Of a stretch of DNA of 42,751 bases, positions 16,365-25,592 are shown one piece after another; the stretch's first letter is position 1; each line of letters begins with the position of its first letter. This stretch comes from Anaerolineales bacterium. Its GTDB lineage: Bacteria; Chloroflexota; Anaerolineae; Anaerolineales; Villigracilaceae. The notes below the pieces were generated by a model, which ran no database searches, had not been told where the DNA came from, and worked only from the letters and a program-made list of their open reading frames with translations. A program made the position numbers and the translations under genes. Where the stretch lies: the NCBI GenBank assembly GCA_014379595.1, contig JACMLM010000042.1, forward strand, positions 1 to 42,751. Direction: 5' to 3'.

Positions 16365-18059
16365 CTATTTGCGATCTCGCATTAGCTCTAGTTTTAAACG
16401 CATCTTTACGTCTTTATCGTTGAAGAGTGTTCCGTGATATTGTTGGACTGGATGAATTTCTGTTTTGGGCAGAACGGCGCTGCTTTCAGGAACAGAGCTA
16501 TCTCCGCTTGGCTGAACGTCTATCAGGGCTTTATGGAACACGCCGTAACTGTCTCGCTGAACGCGCATCTGCATGGCTGTTTTTAACCCATAACCAAAAA
16601 TGGATAAAGTTGGCACACTGGTTTTTATGCCCAACTCGCGGTGAAATTCGCGGGCCGCTCGGAGTAAGGGGCGATAAGCGGTTTTTACCCAGTTCTCATC
16701 TTCAAGAAAATTGATCGAATTCCCGTTTTGGTCAGTTGCGCAGGGATAGTGTGGTAAATATTGATAACAGCTCGGGAATGTTTCAATGATCTCAGTTAAT
16801 TTTTTTCCCATTAAACCAAAGGGTAACAAATCCACTCCTGTGAGGAGATTGGCAGCAATCTTGGGCACACCTTGATGTGGACCGCCTATCAGCAAGAGAC
16901 GGCCAACTTTCTTTTTTCCGTTCAGCATCTCCACGTAATAGCGGCTCACCAACGTACCCAGGCTGTGCGCAATGATAGTAATTGGAGCATTTACGTTCCA
17001 GCCATTAATAAAAGCCGCAAGATCACGGGCTGACTGGCGAACATCCTGCCGCCAGTCGTAGGCGAACTCAATGAAATTATTTTCCCGTTCGTATCCCAAT
17101 TCTTCAACTAGATAATCACCGAGAAGATTATATTGATCGAAAGAAATTAAATTGGGCACAATCACCATTTCATTGAGTATGCCTTTTGCCGTTAGTTTGG
17201 TGTCTTCAGAATAACTTAATACCTCTGGATGTTTGAAAAGTAAATTCATATTGGGCCAGACTCTTTCGCTGCCCTGCCATAATTCAGAACCCATTGTTCC
17301 AGGCACAAAGATCACTGGTGTCAACCCAGACTGATGGCGAAGGTCGAGACCATCGGCGAAGGTCATTTCTTCTTGAGAAAAACCATCTTTGAAAACAATC
17401 TGAGTTGGGCCGATCTGGAAGGTATCACCATTTTGTAAAACGCGCTCTTCGATTCGGTCATTGCCCATTAGTATGCCATTGGTGCTTTGAAGATCACGCA
17501 GGATAAAATTATGTCCCTTTCGTTCAATTTGGGCATGGTTCCTGGAGATCTTTAAATAGTCAAGTACCAATTTGTTTTGAGTAGTTCGGCCAATGGTATA
17601 AGAATCATCATCCAGCCGCAGCTCCCAGGTTCGGTCAGGTGCATTAATGACCAATCGAGGCAGGGAAGTATCGTTCAATGAAATTGGGACTGTCATTTCA
17701 TTCAGAGTCATTTCCAGTTCATGCTCTGAATTGATCATGGTAGCTTCTTCGAAGGTATCCTGGGTAGGAGGAAGATAATGTAATTCACAGCCACTGATAT
17801 TAATCTTATCGCCTGGCCGAATTTTTGCTTCAGCAACCTTTTGACCATTAACCCATACACCGTTCGCAGATTTCAGGTCGTTCAGAATGATCCCATCTTC
17901 AGTACACTGGACTTGAGCGTGGTTACGTGAAACGCGTCCTTCCGTAAGGACGATATCATTTGTGGTTGCCCGCCCCAATGTGACCAGGGTTTTATTAAGA
18001 ATGAACTCTTGATTAAGTCCATCTGGCTTATTTAAGATCAATTTTCCAAAATCTTCCAT
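16365..18059 (-). CDS. Double FHA domain fused to an alpha/beta-hydrolase (LCAT/lipase-like)
   Basis: A 564-residue protein with two forkhead-associated domains, which bind phosphothreonine peptides. They lie at about residues 20-95 (L-G-R-A, G-R-V-S-R-N-H-A, S-A-N-G-V-W-V-N-G) and 145-215 (I-G-R-T, K-I-S-R-N-H-A, S-T-N-G-I). From about 245 follows a hydrolase domain with F-V-P-G-T-M-G-S (oxyanion region), the nucleophile elbow A-H-S-L-G near residue 372, and a late Q-Y-H-G histidine. The order resembles LCAT/phospholipase folds. No signal peptide is present, so it is probably cytoplasmic. The Ser/Thr kinase gene lies 34 bases upstream in the same operon, and phosphorylation-dependent recruitment is a natural inference. 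Confidence 0.87.
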   Translation of the reverse strand: MEDFGKLILNKPDGLNQEFILNKTLVTLGRATTNDIVLTEGRVSRNHAQVQCTEDGIILNDLKSANGVWVNGQKVAEAKIRPGDKINISGCELHYLPPTQDTFEEATMINSEHELEMTLNEMTVPISLNDTSLPRLVINAPDRTWELRLDDDSYTIGRTTQNKLVLDYLKISRNHAQIERKGHNFILRDLQSTNGILMGNDRIEERVLQNGDTFQIGPTQIVFKDGFSQEEMTFADGLDLRHQSGLTPVIFVPGTMGSELWQGSERVWPNMNLLFKHPEVLSYSEDTKLTAKGILNEMVIVPNLISFDQYNLLGDYLVEELGYERENNFIEFAYDWRQDVRQSARDLAAFINGWNVNAPITIIAHSLGTLVSRYYVEMLNGKKKVGRLLLIGGPHQGVPKIAANLLTGVDLLPFGLMGKKLTEIIETFPSCYQYLPHYPCATDQNGNSINFLEDENWVKTAYRPLLRAAREFHRELGIKTSVPTLSIFGYGLKTAMQMRVQRDSYGVFHKALIDVQPSGDSSVPESSAVLPKTEIHPVQQYHGTLFNDKDVKMRLKLELMRDRK

Positions 18060-18093
18060 ATTTCATTCCTGTCTTAAAACATATGCTCGAAAA

Positions 18094-19815
18094 TTATTGA
18101 CCAGCTTCTGTAATCAGAAAATTATTGAATACGACTTCAAAAGGTTGTGTATCGAGATTAGCGGCAATAAGGCCGCTAAAGCCAGAGGTGAAATCTGCAT
18201 CAGTCACTTCACCCAGCAATATATTATTTACATAAAAGCTTAATCTGTTTCCTGCGCAATTTGCCTGAAGACGATTGGTTTGACTACCCAGATTAATTAT
18301 ATTACTTTGCCTCCACACTTCTGAAAAGAGAGGCTGAAACTCGGCATTTTTATATTTCCCAATGTTATAGTCGCCATTACTTCGTATTACAAAATAATAA
18401 AAGTTTTGATCATCTTGAAGTCGGCATAGCAATCCATAATAACCGTTCATACCTTCTGCAACTGGTCTTGCGTCCACGTGAATACTTACATTGCCATCCT
18501 GCCTGTTTGTTTTTGCCCAAAATACTCCTTGTACTTCATTAACATAGATATGATATCCATCCTGCAGGTAACCATACCCTCCTTGAGTATTCTGAACAGT
18601 GGGCCAGCCGCTTAGTGGATCGGAAAAATCATCTGCATATAAGACTGTAGCCTGAGTTGCTGCTGCAAGGGTTGGAGTTGCAGTTTGGTTTTGCCCCGGC
18701 AATAAACCTGCAAGTCCTGCCCAGGTTCCAAAAACGCCTATTGAGCTACAGAAGATAAATAGAACGAGTAGTAGGCCTGCAATCGCAGCAATTTGTAATA
18801 CGCTCCAGCGAGATCGCTTGATGTTTGTTTTTGACGCAGGAGATGTCACAGGTCCAGTTTGAGGCGTGGATTTAGAAACGTCAACTTGAGGTATATGGAA
18901 TGATGGTAATGCGTCACCCATGTCTATTTCAGTTGCCAGCTCTTCATTTCGTGAAACTTTTATGGGAATAGATGGATGCTCTGAGTTATCCCTGAATGTA
19001 GATGTGGTAGAAATTGCTCGCAAATCACGAGCGAATTCAGACGCACTTGTATAGCGCATCTCTCTATCCTTTGCCATAACCTTATCCAAAATAGAATCCA
19101 CTTCAATTGGAAGATCAGGTCGAAAGGAAAGGATGGAAGGAACAGAATCTGTAAGATGCTTCATTGCAACGCTCATGGGCGTTTTTGCCTGGAATGGTCC
19201 TCGACCGGTAAGCATTTCAAACAGAATCACACCTAATGCATAAATATCGCTTCGCCCATCCAAGTCTGTGTCGCCACGTACTTGTTCGGGACTCATATAG
19301 GATGGCGTTCCAATGATCGAGCTGCCTGTTAAGTCAGTAGTGGTGATTGTGAGATGGGCGATGCCAAAGTCGGAAATGGCTGGATTCCCAAAGCCATCTA
19401 AAAGAATGTTCCCCGGCTTGAGGTCACGGTGGACAATTCCCTGTGAATGAACTGCATCCAATGCTGGAGCAATTTGTGAAATGATTTGTGTAGCATAACT
19501 AAGAGTTAACACTCCCTCCTTGATTTTATTTGTAAGCGCCCCTCCCGGCATGTACCGCATCACCAGATAAAGCTGATCATCCTGCTCACCATAATCATAG
19601 ACTGGCACGATGGCAGGGTGTTCTATCTTCGCGATCAGATGCGCTTCACGCTCAAACCGATCCCGAAACGTGGGGTTCTCCTGGAGATTGCCATATACAA
19701 GCTTGACAGCTACATTGCGGCGAAAGTTGGGGTCATAAGCCAGGTAAACAGCAGCCATTCCCCCGCGACCTATCTCAGATTGAATTTTATACCTTCCGAT
19801 AGATTCTTTACTCAT
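18094..19815 (-). CDS. Transmembrane Ser/Thr protein kinase (PknB-like) with extracellular LamG-like domain
   Basis: A 573-residue receptor-type Hanks kinase. The kinase domain spans about residues 8-265: the glycine loop G-R-G-G-M-A-A-V-Y, the ATP-binding lysine in V-A-V-K-L, the catalytic loop H-R-D-L-K-P-G-N, D-F-G, and the activation loop ending G-T-P-S-Y-M-S-P-E. A juxtamembrane linker leads to one or two hydrophobic stretches (about 340-375). An extracellular concanavalin-like/LamG-like sensor follows (about 390-570, starting D-D-F-S-D-P-L-S-G-W). The ATG at 19815 is chosen over a TTG at 19827 because neither has a Shine-Dalgarno and kinase homology begins just after it. It forms an operon with the FHA-lipase. 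Confidence 0.9.
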   Translation of the reverse strand: MSKESIGRYKIQSEIGRGGMAAVYLAYDPNFRRNVAVKLVYGNLQENPTFRDRFEREAHLIAKIEHPAIVPVYDYGEQDDQLYLVMRYMPGGALTNKIKEGVLTLSYATQIISQIAPALDAVHSQGIVHRDLKPGNILLDGFGNPAISDFGIAHLTITTTDLTGSSIIGTPSYMSPEQVRGDTDLDGRSDIYALGVILFEMLTGRGPFQAKTPMSVAMKHLTDSVPSILSFRPDLPIEVDSILDKVMAKDREMRYTSASEFARDLRAISTTSTFRDNSEHPSIPIKVSRNEELATEIDMGDALPSFHIPQVDVSKSTPQTGPVTSPASKTNIKRSRWSVLQIAAIAGLLLVLFIFCSSIGVFGTWAGLAGLLPGQNQTATPTLAAATQATVLYADDFSDPLSGWPTVQNTQGGYGYLQDGYHIYVNEVQGVFWAKTNRQDGNVSIHVDARPVAEGMNGYYGLLCRLQDDQNFYYFVIRSNGDYNIGKYKNAEFQPLFSEVWRQSNIINLGSQTNRLQANCAGNRLSFYVNNILLGEVTDADFTSGFSGLIAANLDTQPFEVVFNNFLITEAGQ

Positions 19816-19914
19816 TTCAATGTGCAAATTGTATCACGGACATAATTCGAAGCGATTTCTATTTAATTAACGTCAGTTCGTGATAACCCCGACAGTCTTT
19901 TCGGAAGCTGATTC

Positions 19915-19971
19915 ACGCAGACAAACGCAGTTTTTCTCTTTTTTTCAGCGTAAATCAGCGTTTATCTGCGT
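19915..19971. repeat. Palindromic intergenic repeat
   Basis: The arms ACGCAGACAAACGC (19915-19928) and GCGTTTATCTGCGT (19958-19971) pair with one mismatch around a pyrimidine-rich loop that includes AGCGTAAATCAGCG. The composition (repeated CTGCGT/ACGCAG words) resembles a dispersed repeat family. It sits in the 320-base gap between the kinase gene and the Smr remnant. I see no gene in that gap other than the remnant. Confidence 0.6.
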
Positions 19972-20016
19972 CCAAAACCTTTATCCCGAATTAAGGTTAA
20001 TTAGCTTCTGCTTGAA

Positions 20017-20143
20017 ATGGATAAATATCCGCCCTGCGTTTTATCATCTTTTTCTGTGCGATGATACAACTATCTTTGAGTTCATTATCGACCTGATTAC
20101 TGCCATTCTACATATCAGGTCAATCAAGTTTGAGTTTAGCCAT
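20017..20143 (-). pseudogene. Decayed, internally deleted copy of the Smr-domain gene
   Basis: Read on the minus strand from 20143, this begins M-A-K-L-K-L-D, then a stop, P-D-M, a second stop, N-G-S-N-Q-V-D-N-E-L-K. That matches residues 1-23 of the intact Smr protein at 26772-27026 (M-A-K-L-K-L-D-L-H-D-I-Y-N-K-G-Y-Q-I-D-A-E-L-N). After an internal deletion, another frame matches its end: Y-H-R-T-E-K-D-D-K against Y-H-R-V-E-K-D-D-K. At DNA level the words ATCCGCCC, TCTTTTTC and GCGATGATA are shared. Two stops, a shift and the deletion mark it as dead. Its former ATG overlaps the end of the cyclase gene, as the intact copy overlaps its own upstream neighbour. Confidence 0.85.
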
Positions 20144-22853
20144 GTTTATCACTCAATGCTAATTCTATAGCATCATCTATTGTTAATTTTTGCCCTTCAA
20201 GCCATCTCCTATTATATTCATCTTCACCCAGCATTTTTCGTAAACTAGAAATTTCTTTTTCATACTCAACTACTTCTAGATTCGTCATGTTTGTATCAAT
20301 TGCCTTGCGTAAAACCTCTGCCGCACCAAGCAACATCCCAGCAGATTCAGGTTCCTCTTTTTTGATAAGAATGTAAGCAATACATTCCAATTCGTGTGCC
20401 ACAGCCGCGCGATGACCGAGTTCTTTCCATTGAGGTAGTACTTCTCTGTAAATTTCCAATGCTTCATCAATTTTGCCATGCTCGCGTAAAACATGTGCGA
20501 ACTCACTACGGCTGGAATACGCCATGCGCTTATTCCCTATTTTTTTTGAAATCTCCGCGCTTTCAACAAAGCGTTGTCGCGCGGTTTCAAGATCACCTAA
20601 AGTTCCTGCCAATCGCCCAGCCGCAAGCATGGATAAATCAGATGCCCAATGATAACCCGCTTCTTTTCCTAAAATAACTGCTTCCCTCAAATATTTTTCG
20701 GCAAGTGCCAAATCTTTTTTTGTAAAGAAATTTGACTGCGCATGGGCGGTCAGTGCGATTGCCAATTCGCCTTTGAATTCGTTTTGCCTTGCCATCAAAA
20801 TACATTCTTCAAAGATAGCCATTGCAGTAATAGGGTCGCCGCTAAACATGGTAGCCAGCCCAATAATGCTCAAAAGCCGCACAATGATATATTTTTTATC
20901 CTCTGCTTGTTTGGCTAATGCCAAACCTATTTCTGCCGCGGCAAGACCTTCTTTATGATTACCTGTTGTAATTGCAGACCAACCCCAAATCGCGTACATT
21001 TTTGCGCGTTCGTTATTTAATGTATGTAGCAACTGACTGTGTTCGAGAATCGTTTTGCACCAATTACGCGCTTCACTGCTATAGTCGCGTGTTGTCCAAA
21101 ATCCGCCAACTGCTATCGCAAGCCTGATTGCTTTTTCAATGTGATTTGAAACAGCCCATTCCAACGCGGCGCGTAAATTATCATGCTCTATTTCCATTTG
21201 ATCGAGCCATTCAACGCTTTCTGCGCCAAACATTTGTCCTTCAGATTCTTCAGCGAGTTGTAAAATGAAGTCGAGATGATGATTCCGTGCATCTACTGCT
21301 TCACCTGATTCAATAAGTTTTTCCAGCGCATATTGACGAATTGTCTCAAGAAAACGATAGCGCGATTGACCTTCGTGCTCTTCGACATTCACTAGCGATT
21401 TATTGACCAGTCCTACCAAACCATCCATCGCTTCATTTGCCCCGATAACTGATTCAGCTGCTTCAAAAGTCCAGCCACCTGAGAAAACCGCGAGACTGCG
21501 CAATGTCTTTTGTTCTGTTTCGTTGAGAGTTTGATAACTCCAGTCAATCAATGCGTGTAGAGTTTGCTGGCGTGGTAGTGCAGTGCGTGAGCCACCTGTT
21601 AATAATTTAAACCGATCATCCAGACGTTCTGCAATTTGTTCAGGTGTAAATAATTTTACGCGTGCTGCGGCTAGCTCTATCGCCAAAGGAATGCCGTCTA
21701 AACGGGAGCAGATTTGGGCGATGGAAGAAGCGTTGTTTTCTGTTAACTTGAATCGTGACTCTGCTTTTGTCGCACGTTCAACAAAGAGACGAGTCGCTTC
21801 AGTATCTATTAATGATGGAACACGAAAAACGGTTTCACCTTCAATGCCCAACGCTTCACGACTCGATGCAACGATTTTTACTTGTGAGCATGTTTGTAAA
21901 ATTTGACTCGCAATTTGTGCGCTGGCTTCAATAAGATGTTCGCAATTATCAAAAATCAGCAGGATTTGTTTGGCTCGCAAATAATCAAGCAAAATGTTTG
22001 TAAATGAAATGTTTCGGACTTCGCGCAAGTCAAACACAGATGCAATTGCAGGAATGATGTAATCAGAATTGGCAAGTGGCGCAAGTTCAATAAACCAAAT
22101 ACCATCTTTGAATTTAGAAAATTGCTCTGCCGCAAGTTGTAATGACAAACGAGTCTTGCCTGTGCCGCCTGGTCCAACGAGGGTGAGCAGATGTGATGAT
22201 GAAATTAATCTTTCTGCTTCGCTCATCTCACGTTCCCGTCCAATAAAACTTGTCAGTTGATTTGGCAAGTTGTTTGGCAAAGTGTTGAGTGATTTAAGTG
22301 CAGGGAAATTATTTGGCAAATCAGGTGCATTGAGCTGAAAGATTCTTTCAGGGCGAATTAAATCTTTGAGACGATGATCTCCTAGATCTTGTAATGATGT
22401 ATTTGCAGGTAAATGCTCGCGAACAACTTCAGTTGTAATTCCTGACAAAAGAATTTGTCCCCCATGCCCAACCCCCATAATGCGCGCGGCGCGATTTAGT
22501 GATTGACCGTAATAATCATTCTCACGTAATTCGGCTTCGCCTGTGTGGAAGCCCATGCGAACATGCAACAAAACCTCCGAGTTCTTAGAGAACTCGGAGG
22601 TTTTAAACTTGCTTTGCGCAGCAATAGCGGCATTGATGGCATCTATCGCAGTCGTGAACACTGCATGGACTCCGTCACCTGTGGTTTTGATGATATGTCC
22701 ATGATTGGATTCGATGGCTGTTTTAAGAATTGCATCATGTTTGGCCAATGCAGATTTCATCTCTTCGGGATTTTTTTCCCAAAGTTGAGTTGAGCCTTCG
22801 ATATCGGTAAAGAGGAAAGTAACAGTGCCAGATGGGAGTTCGAGTTTACTCAC
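20136..22853 (-). CDS. Class III adenylate/guanylate cyclase - NTPase - TPR regulator (paralogue 1)
   Basis: A 905-residue three-part protein. Residues about 8-170 form a class III nucleotidyl cyclase domain: metal aspartates in F-T-D-I-E-G-S-T and T-T-G-D-G-V, and transition-state Asn and Arg in L-N-R-A-A-R-I-M. Residues about 205-480 are an AfsR/MalT-like STAND NTPase with Walker A G-P-G-G-T-G-K-T-R and Walker B L-L-I-F-D-N-C-E-H. The rest is helical TPR-like repeat. All expected catalytic residues are present. It starts at GTG (22853), overlapping the stop of paralogue 2 by 8 bases, so translation is probably coupled. A perfect palindrome is embedded in the cyclase domain (22570-22604). 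The triggering signal is unknown. Confidence 0.88.
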   Translation of the reverse strand: MSKLELPSGTVTFLFTDIEGSTQLWEKNPEEMKSALAKHDAILKTAIESNHGHIIKTTGDGVHAVFTTAIDAINAAIAAQSKFKTSEFSKNSEVLLHVRMGFHTGEAELRENDYYGQSLNRAARIMGVGHGGQILLSGITTEVVREHLPANTSLQDLGDHRLKDLIRPERIFQLNAPDLPNNFPALKSLNTLPNNLPNQLTSFIGREREMSEAERLISSSHLLTLVGPGGTGKTRLSLQLAAEQFSKFKDGIWFIELAPLANSDYIIPAIASVFDLREVRNISFTNILLDYLRAKQILLIFDNCEHLIEASAQIASQILQTCSQVKIVASSREALGIEGETVFRVPSLIDTEATRLFVERATKAESRFKLTENNASSIAQICSRLDGIPLAIELAAARVKLFTPEQIAERLDDRFKLLTGGSRTALPRQQTLHALIDWSYQTLNETEQKTLRSLAVFSGGWTFEAAESVIGANEAMDGLVGLVNKSLVNVEEHEGQSRYRFLETIRQYALEKLIESGEAVDARNHHLDFILQLAEESEGQMFGAESVEWLDQMEIEHDNLRAALEWAVSNHIEKAIRLAIAVGGFWTTRDYSSEARNWCKTILEHSQLLHTLNNERAKMYAIWGWSAITTGNHKEGLAAAEIGLALAKQAEDKKYIIVRLLSIIGLATMFSGDPITAMAIFEECILMARQNEFKGELAIALTAHAQSNFFTKKDLALAEKYLREAVILGKEAGYHWASDLSMLAAGRLAGTLGDLETARQRFVESAEISKKIGNKRMAYSSRSEFAHVLREHGKIDEALEIYREVLPQWKELGHRAAVAHELECIAYILIKKEEPESAGMLLGAAEVLRKAIDTNMTNLEVVEYEKEISSLRKMLGEDEYNRRWLEGQKLTIDDAIELALSDKHG
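22570..22604. repeat. Perfect 16-bp palindrome inside the cyclase coding sequence
   Basis: AAAACCTCCGAGTTCT, a TAG spacer and AGAACTCGGAGGTTTT form a perfect 16-bp stem. It encodes about residues 84-95 of cyclase paralogue 1, a surface loop between two core elements. On both strands the stem ends in T4, like an intrinsic terminator. It looks like an intergenic palindromic repeat accommodated in frame. Confidence 0.88.
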
Positions 22854-25584
22854 GGGTTGCCTCTAATACAAGCTCGATCGCCTGCTCCATCGTCATGGAC
22901 TTGCCCTCCGCCCAGAGCGAGTTGAACTCTGCTTCGGGGAGCATCGCGCGCATTTGAGCCACGGACTGATCATATTCGACGCGCTCATAATCTGCCATCG
23001 GTGACTGGGCTTTTTCGCGTAAAGCTTCTGCTGCGCTGAAAAGTTTTACTGCGTGTTGCGGTTCCTCATCGGCGATGGCGAGAAAAGCAAAACATTCCAG
23101 TTGATTTGCGATGGCTCCGCGATTGCCCAACTCCTGCCAGTCTTTGATGGTTTCGCTATAAATCAATCTGGCTTGATGAAAGTTTCCTGCGTTCCGTTCG
23201 ACGTGACCAATTTCACTTCTCATAGCCAACTGAAAATTCAAGTTGCTTAAGCCTTTGAATATTATCAGACCGTCTTCAAAGTGTTTTTTCGCAGTTGCAT
23301 GGTTGCCGCGCACTTTTTCATCCATACCCATTCCGAGAAAGAACATGCCCGCCTGAAAAGACTCGGGTGACTCTCGAATCCTTTCCCTAAGTTGTTCAAA
23401 ATACATTTCCTTTTCGCTTTCATCCCCCTTTTCTGCCGCAAGTCTTGCCATGTTCATTTGGGCCATGCCTAGCCCAAAGCTGTCATTGATCTCATGGCTG
23501 AATATATGAAACCCTTCCCGTGCAGCTTCATCTCTATCAGGCATATGGATGAATCCTGTGGCGGTATAGTACATTTCCAGACTGTACCCCAATATCTGTC
23601 TATCACCGGTTATGCGTGAGATGGCGATGGCTTCCCTCAAAACTTGCAAAACAAGCGGCATGTTTCCCGTACCCATACCCATCAGGCCCTGTATAAACAA
23701 TGCCTTGGCAATTAGCTTTTGTCGGCGAAGGTCGGCATCCCCACTTACAGTTGACAGGGACTTTGCACGTTCCACCGCGGCTTGTGCGATCCTCACTCCT
23801 TCGGTAACGAAACCCAGCATATTGGATACGATGCAAAAGTTCGCCGCTAAACGGAGACTCTCTTCGACATGGTTTTCCATGCCCCATTCCAGTGCGGCGC
23901 GGAAATTTTCAACTTCATCTTTTGCCCTCTTGACCATGGCAGAGAGATTTTCTAAACGAAAAGCGTCCCACATCGGTTCAGATACCTTATCAAAGTAGAC
24001 GAAGTGCTGATCACGCGCTGCCGATGATTGCTTCGCTCCGAATAACTTTTCTCTTGCGTATTGTCTGATCGTCTCCAACATGAAGTAGCGCATTTCGCTT
24101 CCACGTTCTTCTGTTACGACCAGTGATTTGTTGACGAGTCCCTCAAGATGTTCAATGGCATTCGGGTCATCGGATACGGCTTCGAGCGCGTCCAACGTCC
24201 AGCCGCCGACGAATACAGACGCGGTTCGTAATAGTTGCTTTTCTTCTTCTGTGAGTAAGTCATAACTCCAATCGATTAGTGCGCGCAAAGTTTGTTGGCG
24301 CGGCAACGCAGTGCGACTGCCGCCCACGAGCAGACGGAAGAGGTCATCGAGGCGCGCGGCGATCTGGTCAGCAGAGAGTAACTTCGTCCGCGCTGCGGCT
24401 AGTTCAATCGCGAGGGGAATGCCATCAAGACGGGAGCAGATTTGCGCCACGGCTGAAGCGTTTGAATAATCGGTGAGAGAAAACTTTGAGTTGGCGGCTT
24501 GGGCGCGTTCCACGAAAAGACGCGTCGATTCGGAATCCGCAAGCGAAGGTGTGCGATACGCCACTTCACCTGCGATGCCCAACGCTTCACGACTGCTAGC
24601 AAGAATTTTGAGTCCCGCGCATTGATGTAAAAGATCATTGGCAAGGCGCGCGCAGGTTTCGATGAGATGCTCGCAATTATCGAGAATGAGCAGGAGCTTT
24701 TTGTCGCGCAGATAATCCATGACCTGTGAGACCAGAGGACGAAAGGGAAGTTCCTGCAGACCAAAGGCTTGCGCGAGAGCGGGGATAATTTGTGCATGGT
24801 CAGTGAGCGGCGCAAGTTCGATCAGCCAAACGCCGTTGGTAAAAGATGCGAGTTCCTGTATGCCGACTTCAATAGAAAGGCGTGTCTTGCCCGTACCGCC
24901 CGAACCTGTGAGAGTCACAAGGCGAGATGAGTTGAGCAATGCTTTGATTTCCACAATTTCTTTTTCACGACCGACGAAGGAAGTCAGTTGCGAGGGGATG
25001 TTATGCTGAAAATATTCCAGTGTATTGAGCGGCGCAAATTCTGAAGGTAGATCGGGAACGGATAATTGATAGAGATGTTCTGGTCGCAGAACATCCTTCA
25101 AGCGGTGCTCGCCCATGTCCACGAGTTGTGCTTTCTCTGGTAGTCTGTCTCGTGTTAAGTCGTACGTACTTTGCGAAAGCAGAATTTGTCCGCCATGCCC
25201 TGCAGACATGATGCGCTGGGTCAATGCCAGGGTGGCATATCCCGAATAAGTATTCTGTGTTGAATTAACATCCACTTGCGCCGCGCCTATATGGATGCCC
25301 ATGCGCACTTTGATGGGTGCGGGTAACCAGGCTTCGTTGTGCAGCCTTCTTTGTGCATTCAGTGCGGCGTTTAATGCATCGTTCGCACTGTGAAAGGATG
25401 CCGAAAATGAATCGCCGACGACGCGAAAAACAAACCCATTATGCGCTTCAATGGCTTGATTCAGGATTTCGTTATGCCGGGCAAGCAGGGCAGGCATCGC
25501 ATCTGGATATTGCTGTGCCAGTTTGGTGCTGCCCTCGATATCTGTGAAGAGAAAGGTGACCGTACCTGAGGGTAAATTATTCAT
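22846..25584 (-). CDS. Class III cyclase-like - NTPase - TPR regulator (paralogue 2, cyclase site degenerate)
   Basis: A 912-residue paralogue of the next gene with the same order: cyclase-like domain (about 5-170), STAND NTPase (about 205-480; Walker A G-S-G-G-T-G-K-T-R, Walker B L-L-I-L-D-N-C-E-H) and TPR-like repeats. In the cyclase part the first metal aspartate (F-T-D-I-E-G-S-T) and second (V-V-G-D-S-F) remain. The region aligned to L-N-R-A-A-R-I-M in paralogue 1 reads L-A-L-T-Q-R-I-M, so the transition-state Asn is replaced by Ala. Catalysis may be weak or lost, and the domain may serve as a sensor or heterodimer partner. It is GC-richer than paralogue 1. Sulfotransferase is 8 bases upstream. 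Confidence 0.87.
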   Translation of the reverse strand: MNNLPSGTVTFLFTDIEGSTKLAQQYPDAMPALLARHNEILNQAIEAHNGFVFRVVGDSFSASFHSANDALNAALNAQRRLHNEAWLPAPIKVRMGIHIGAAQVDVNSTQNTYSGYATLALTQRIMSAGHGGQILLSQSTYDLTRDRLPEKAQLVDMGEHRLKDVLRPEHLYQLSVPDLPSEFAPLNTLEYFQHNIPSQLTSFVGREKEIVEIKALLNSSRLVTLTGSGGTGKTRLSIEVGIQELASFTNGVWLIELAPLTDHAQIIPALAQAFGLQELPFRPLVSQVMDYLRDKKLLLILDNCEHLIETCARLANDLLHQCAGLKILASSREALGIAGEVAYRTPSLADSESTRLFVERAQAANSKFSLTDYSNASAVAQICSRLDGIPLAIELAAARTKLLSADQIAARLDDLFRLLVGGSRTALPRQQTLRALIDWSYDLLTEEEKQLLRTASVFVGGWTLDALEAVSDDPNAIEHLEGLVNKSLVVTEERGSEMRYFMLETIRQYAREKLFGAKQSSAARDQHFVYFDKVSEPMWDAFRLENLSAMVKRAKDEVENFRAALEWGMENHVEESLRLAANFCIVSNMLGFVTEGVRIAQAAVERAKSLSTVSGDADLRRQKLIAKALFIQGLMGMGTGNMPLVLQVLREAIAISRITGDRQILGYSLEMYYTATGFIHMPDRDEAAREGFHIFSHEINDSFGLGMAQMNMARLAAEKGDESEKEMYFEQLRERIRESPESFQAGMFFLGMGMDEKVRGNHATAKKHFEDGLIIFKGLSNLNFQLAMRSEIGHVERNAGNFHQARLIYSETIKDWQELGNRGAIANQLECFAFLAIADEEPQHAVKLFSAAEALREKAQSPMADYERVEYDQSVAQMRAMLPEAEFNSLWAEGKSMTMEQAIELVLEATRE

Positions 25585-25592
25585 TAGCTAAT

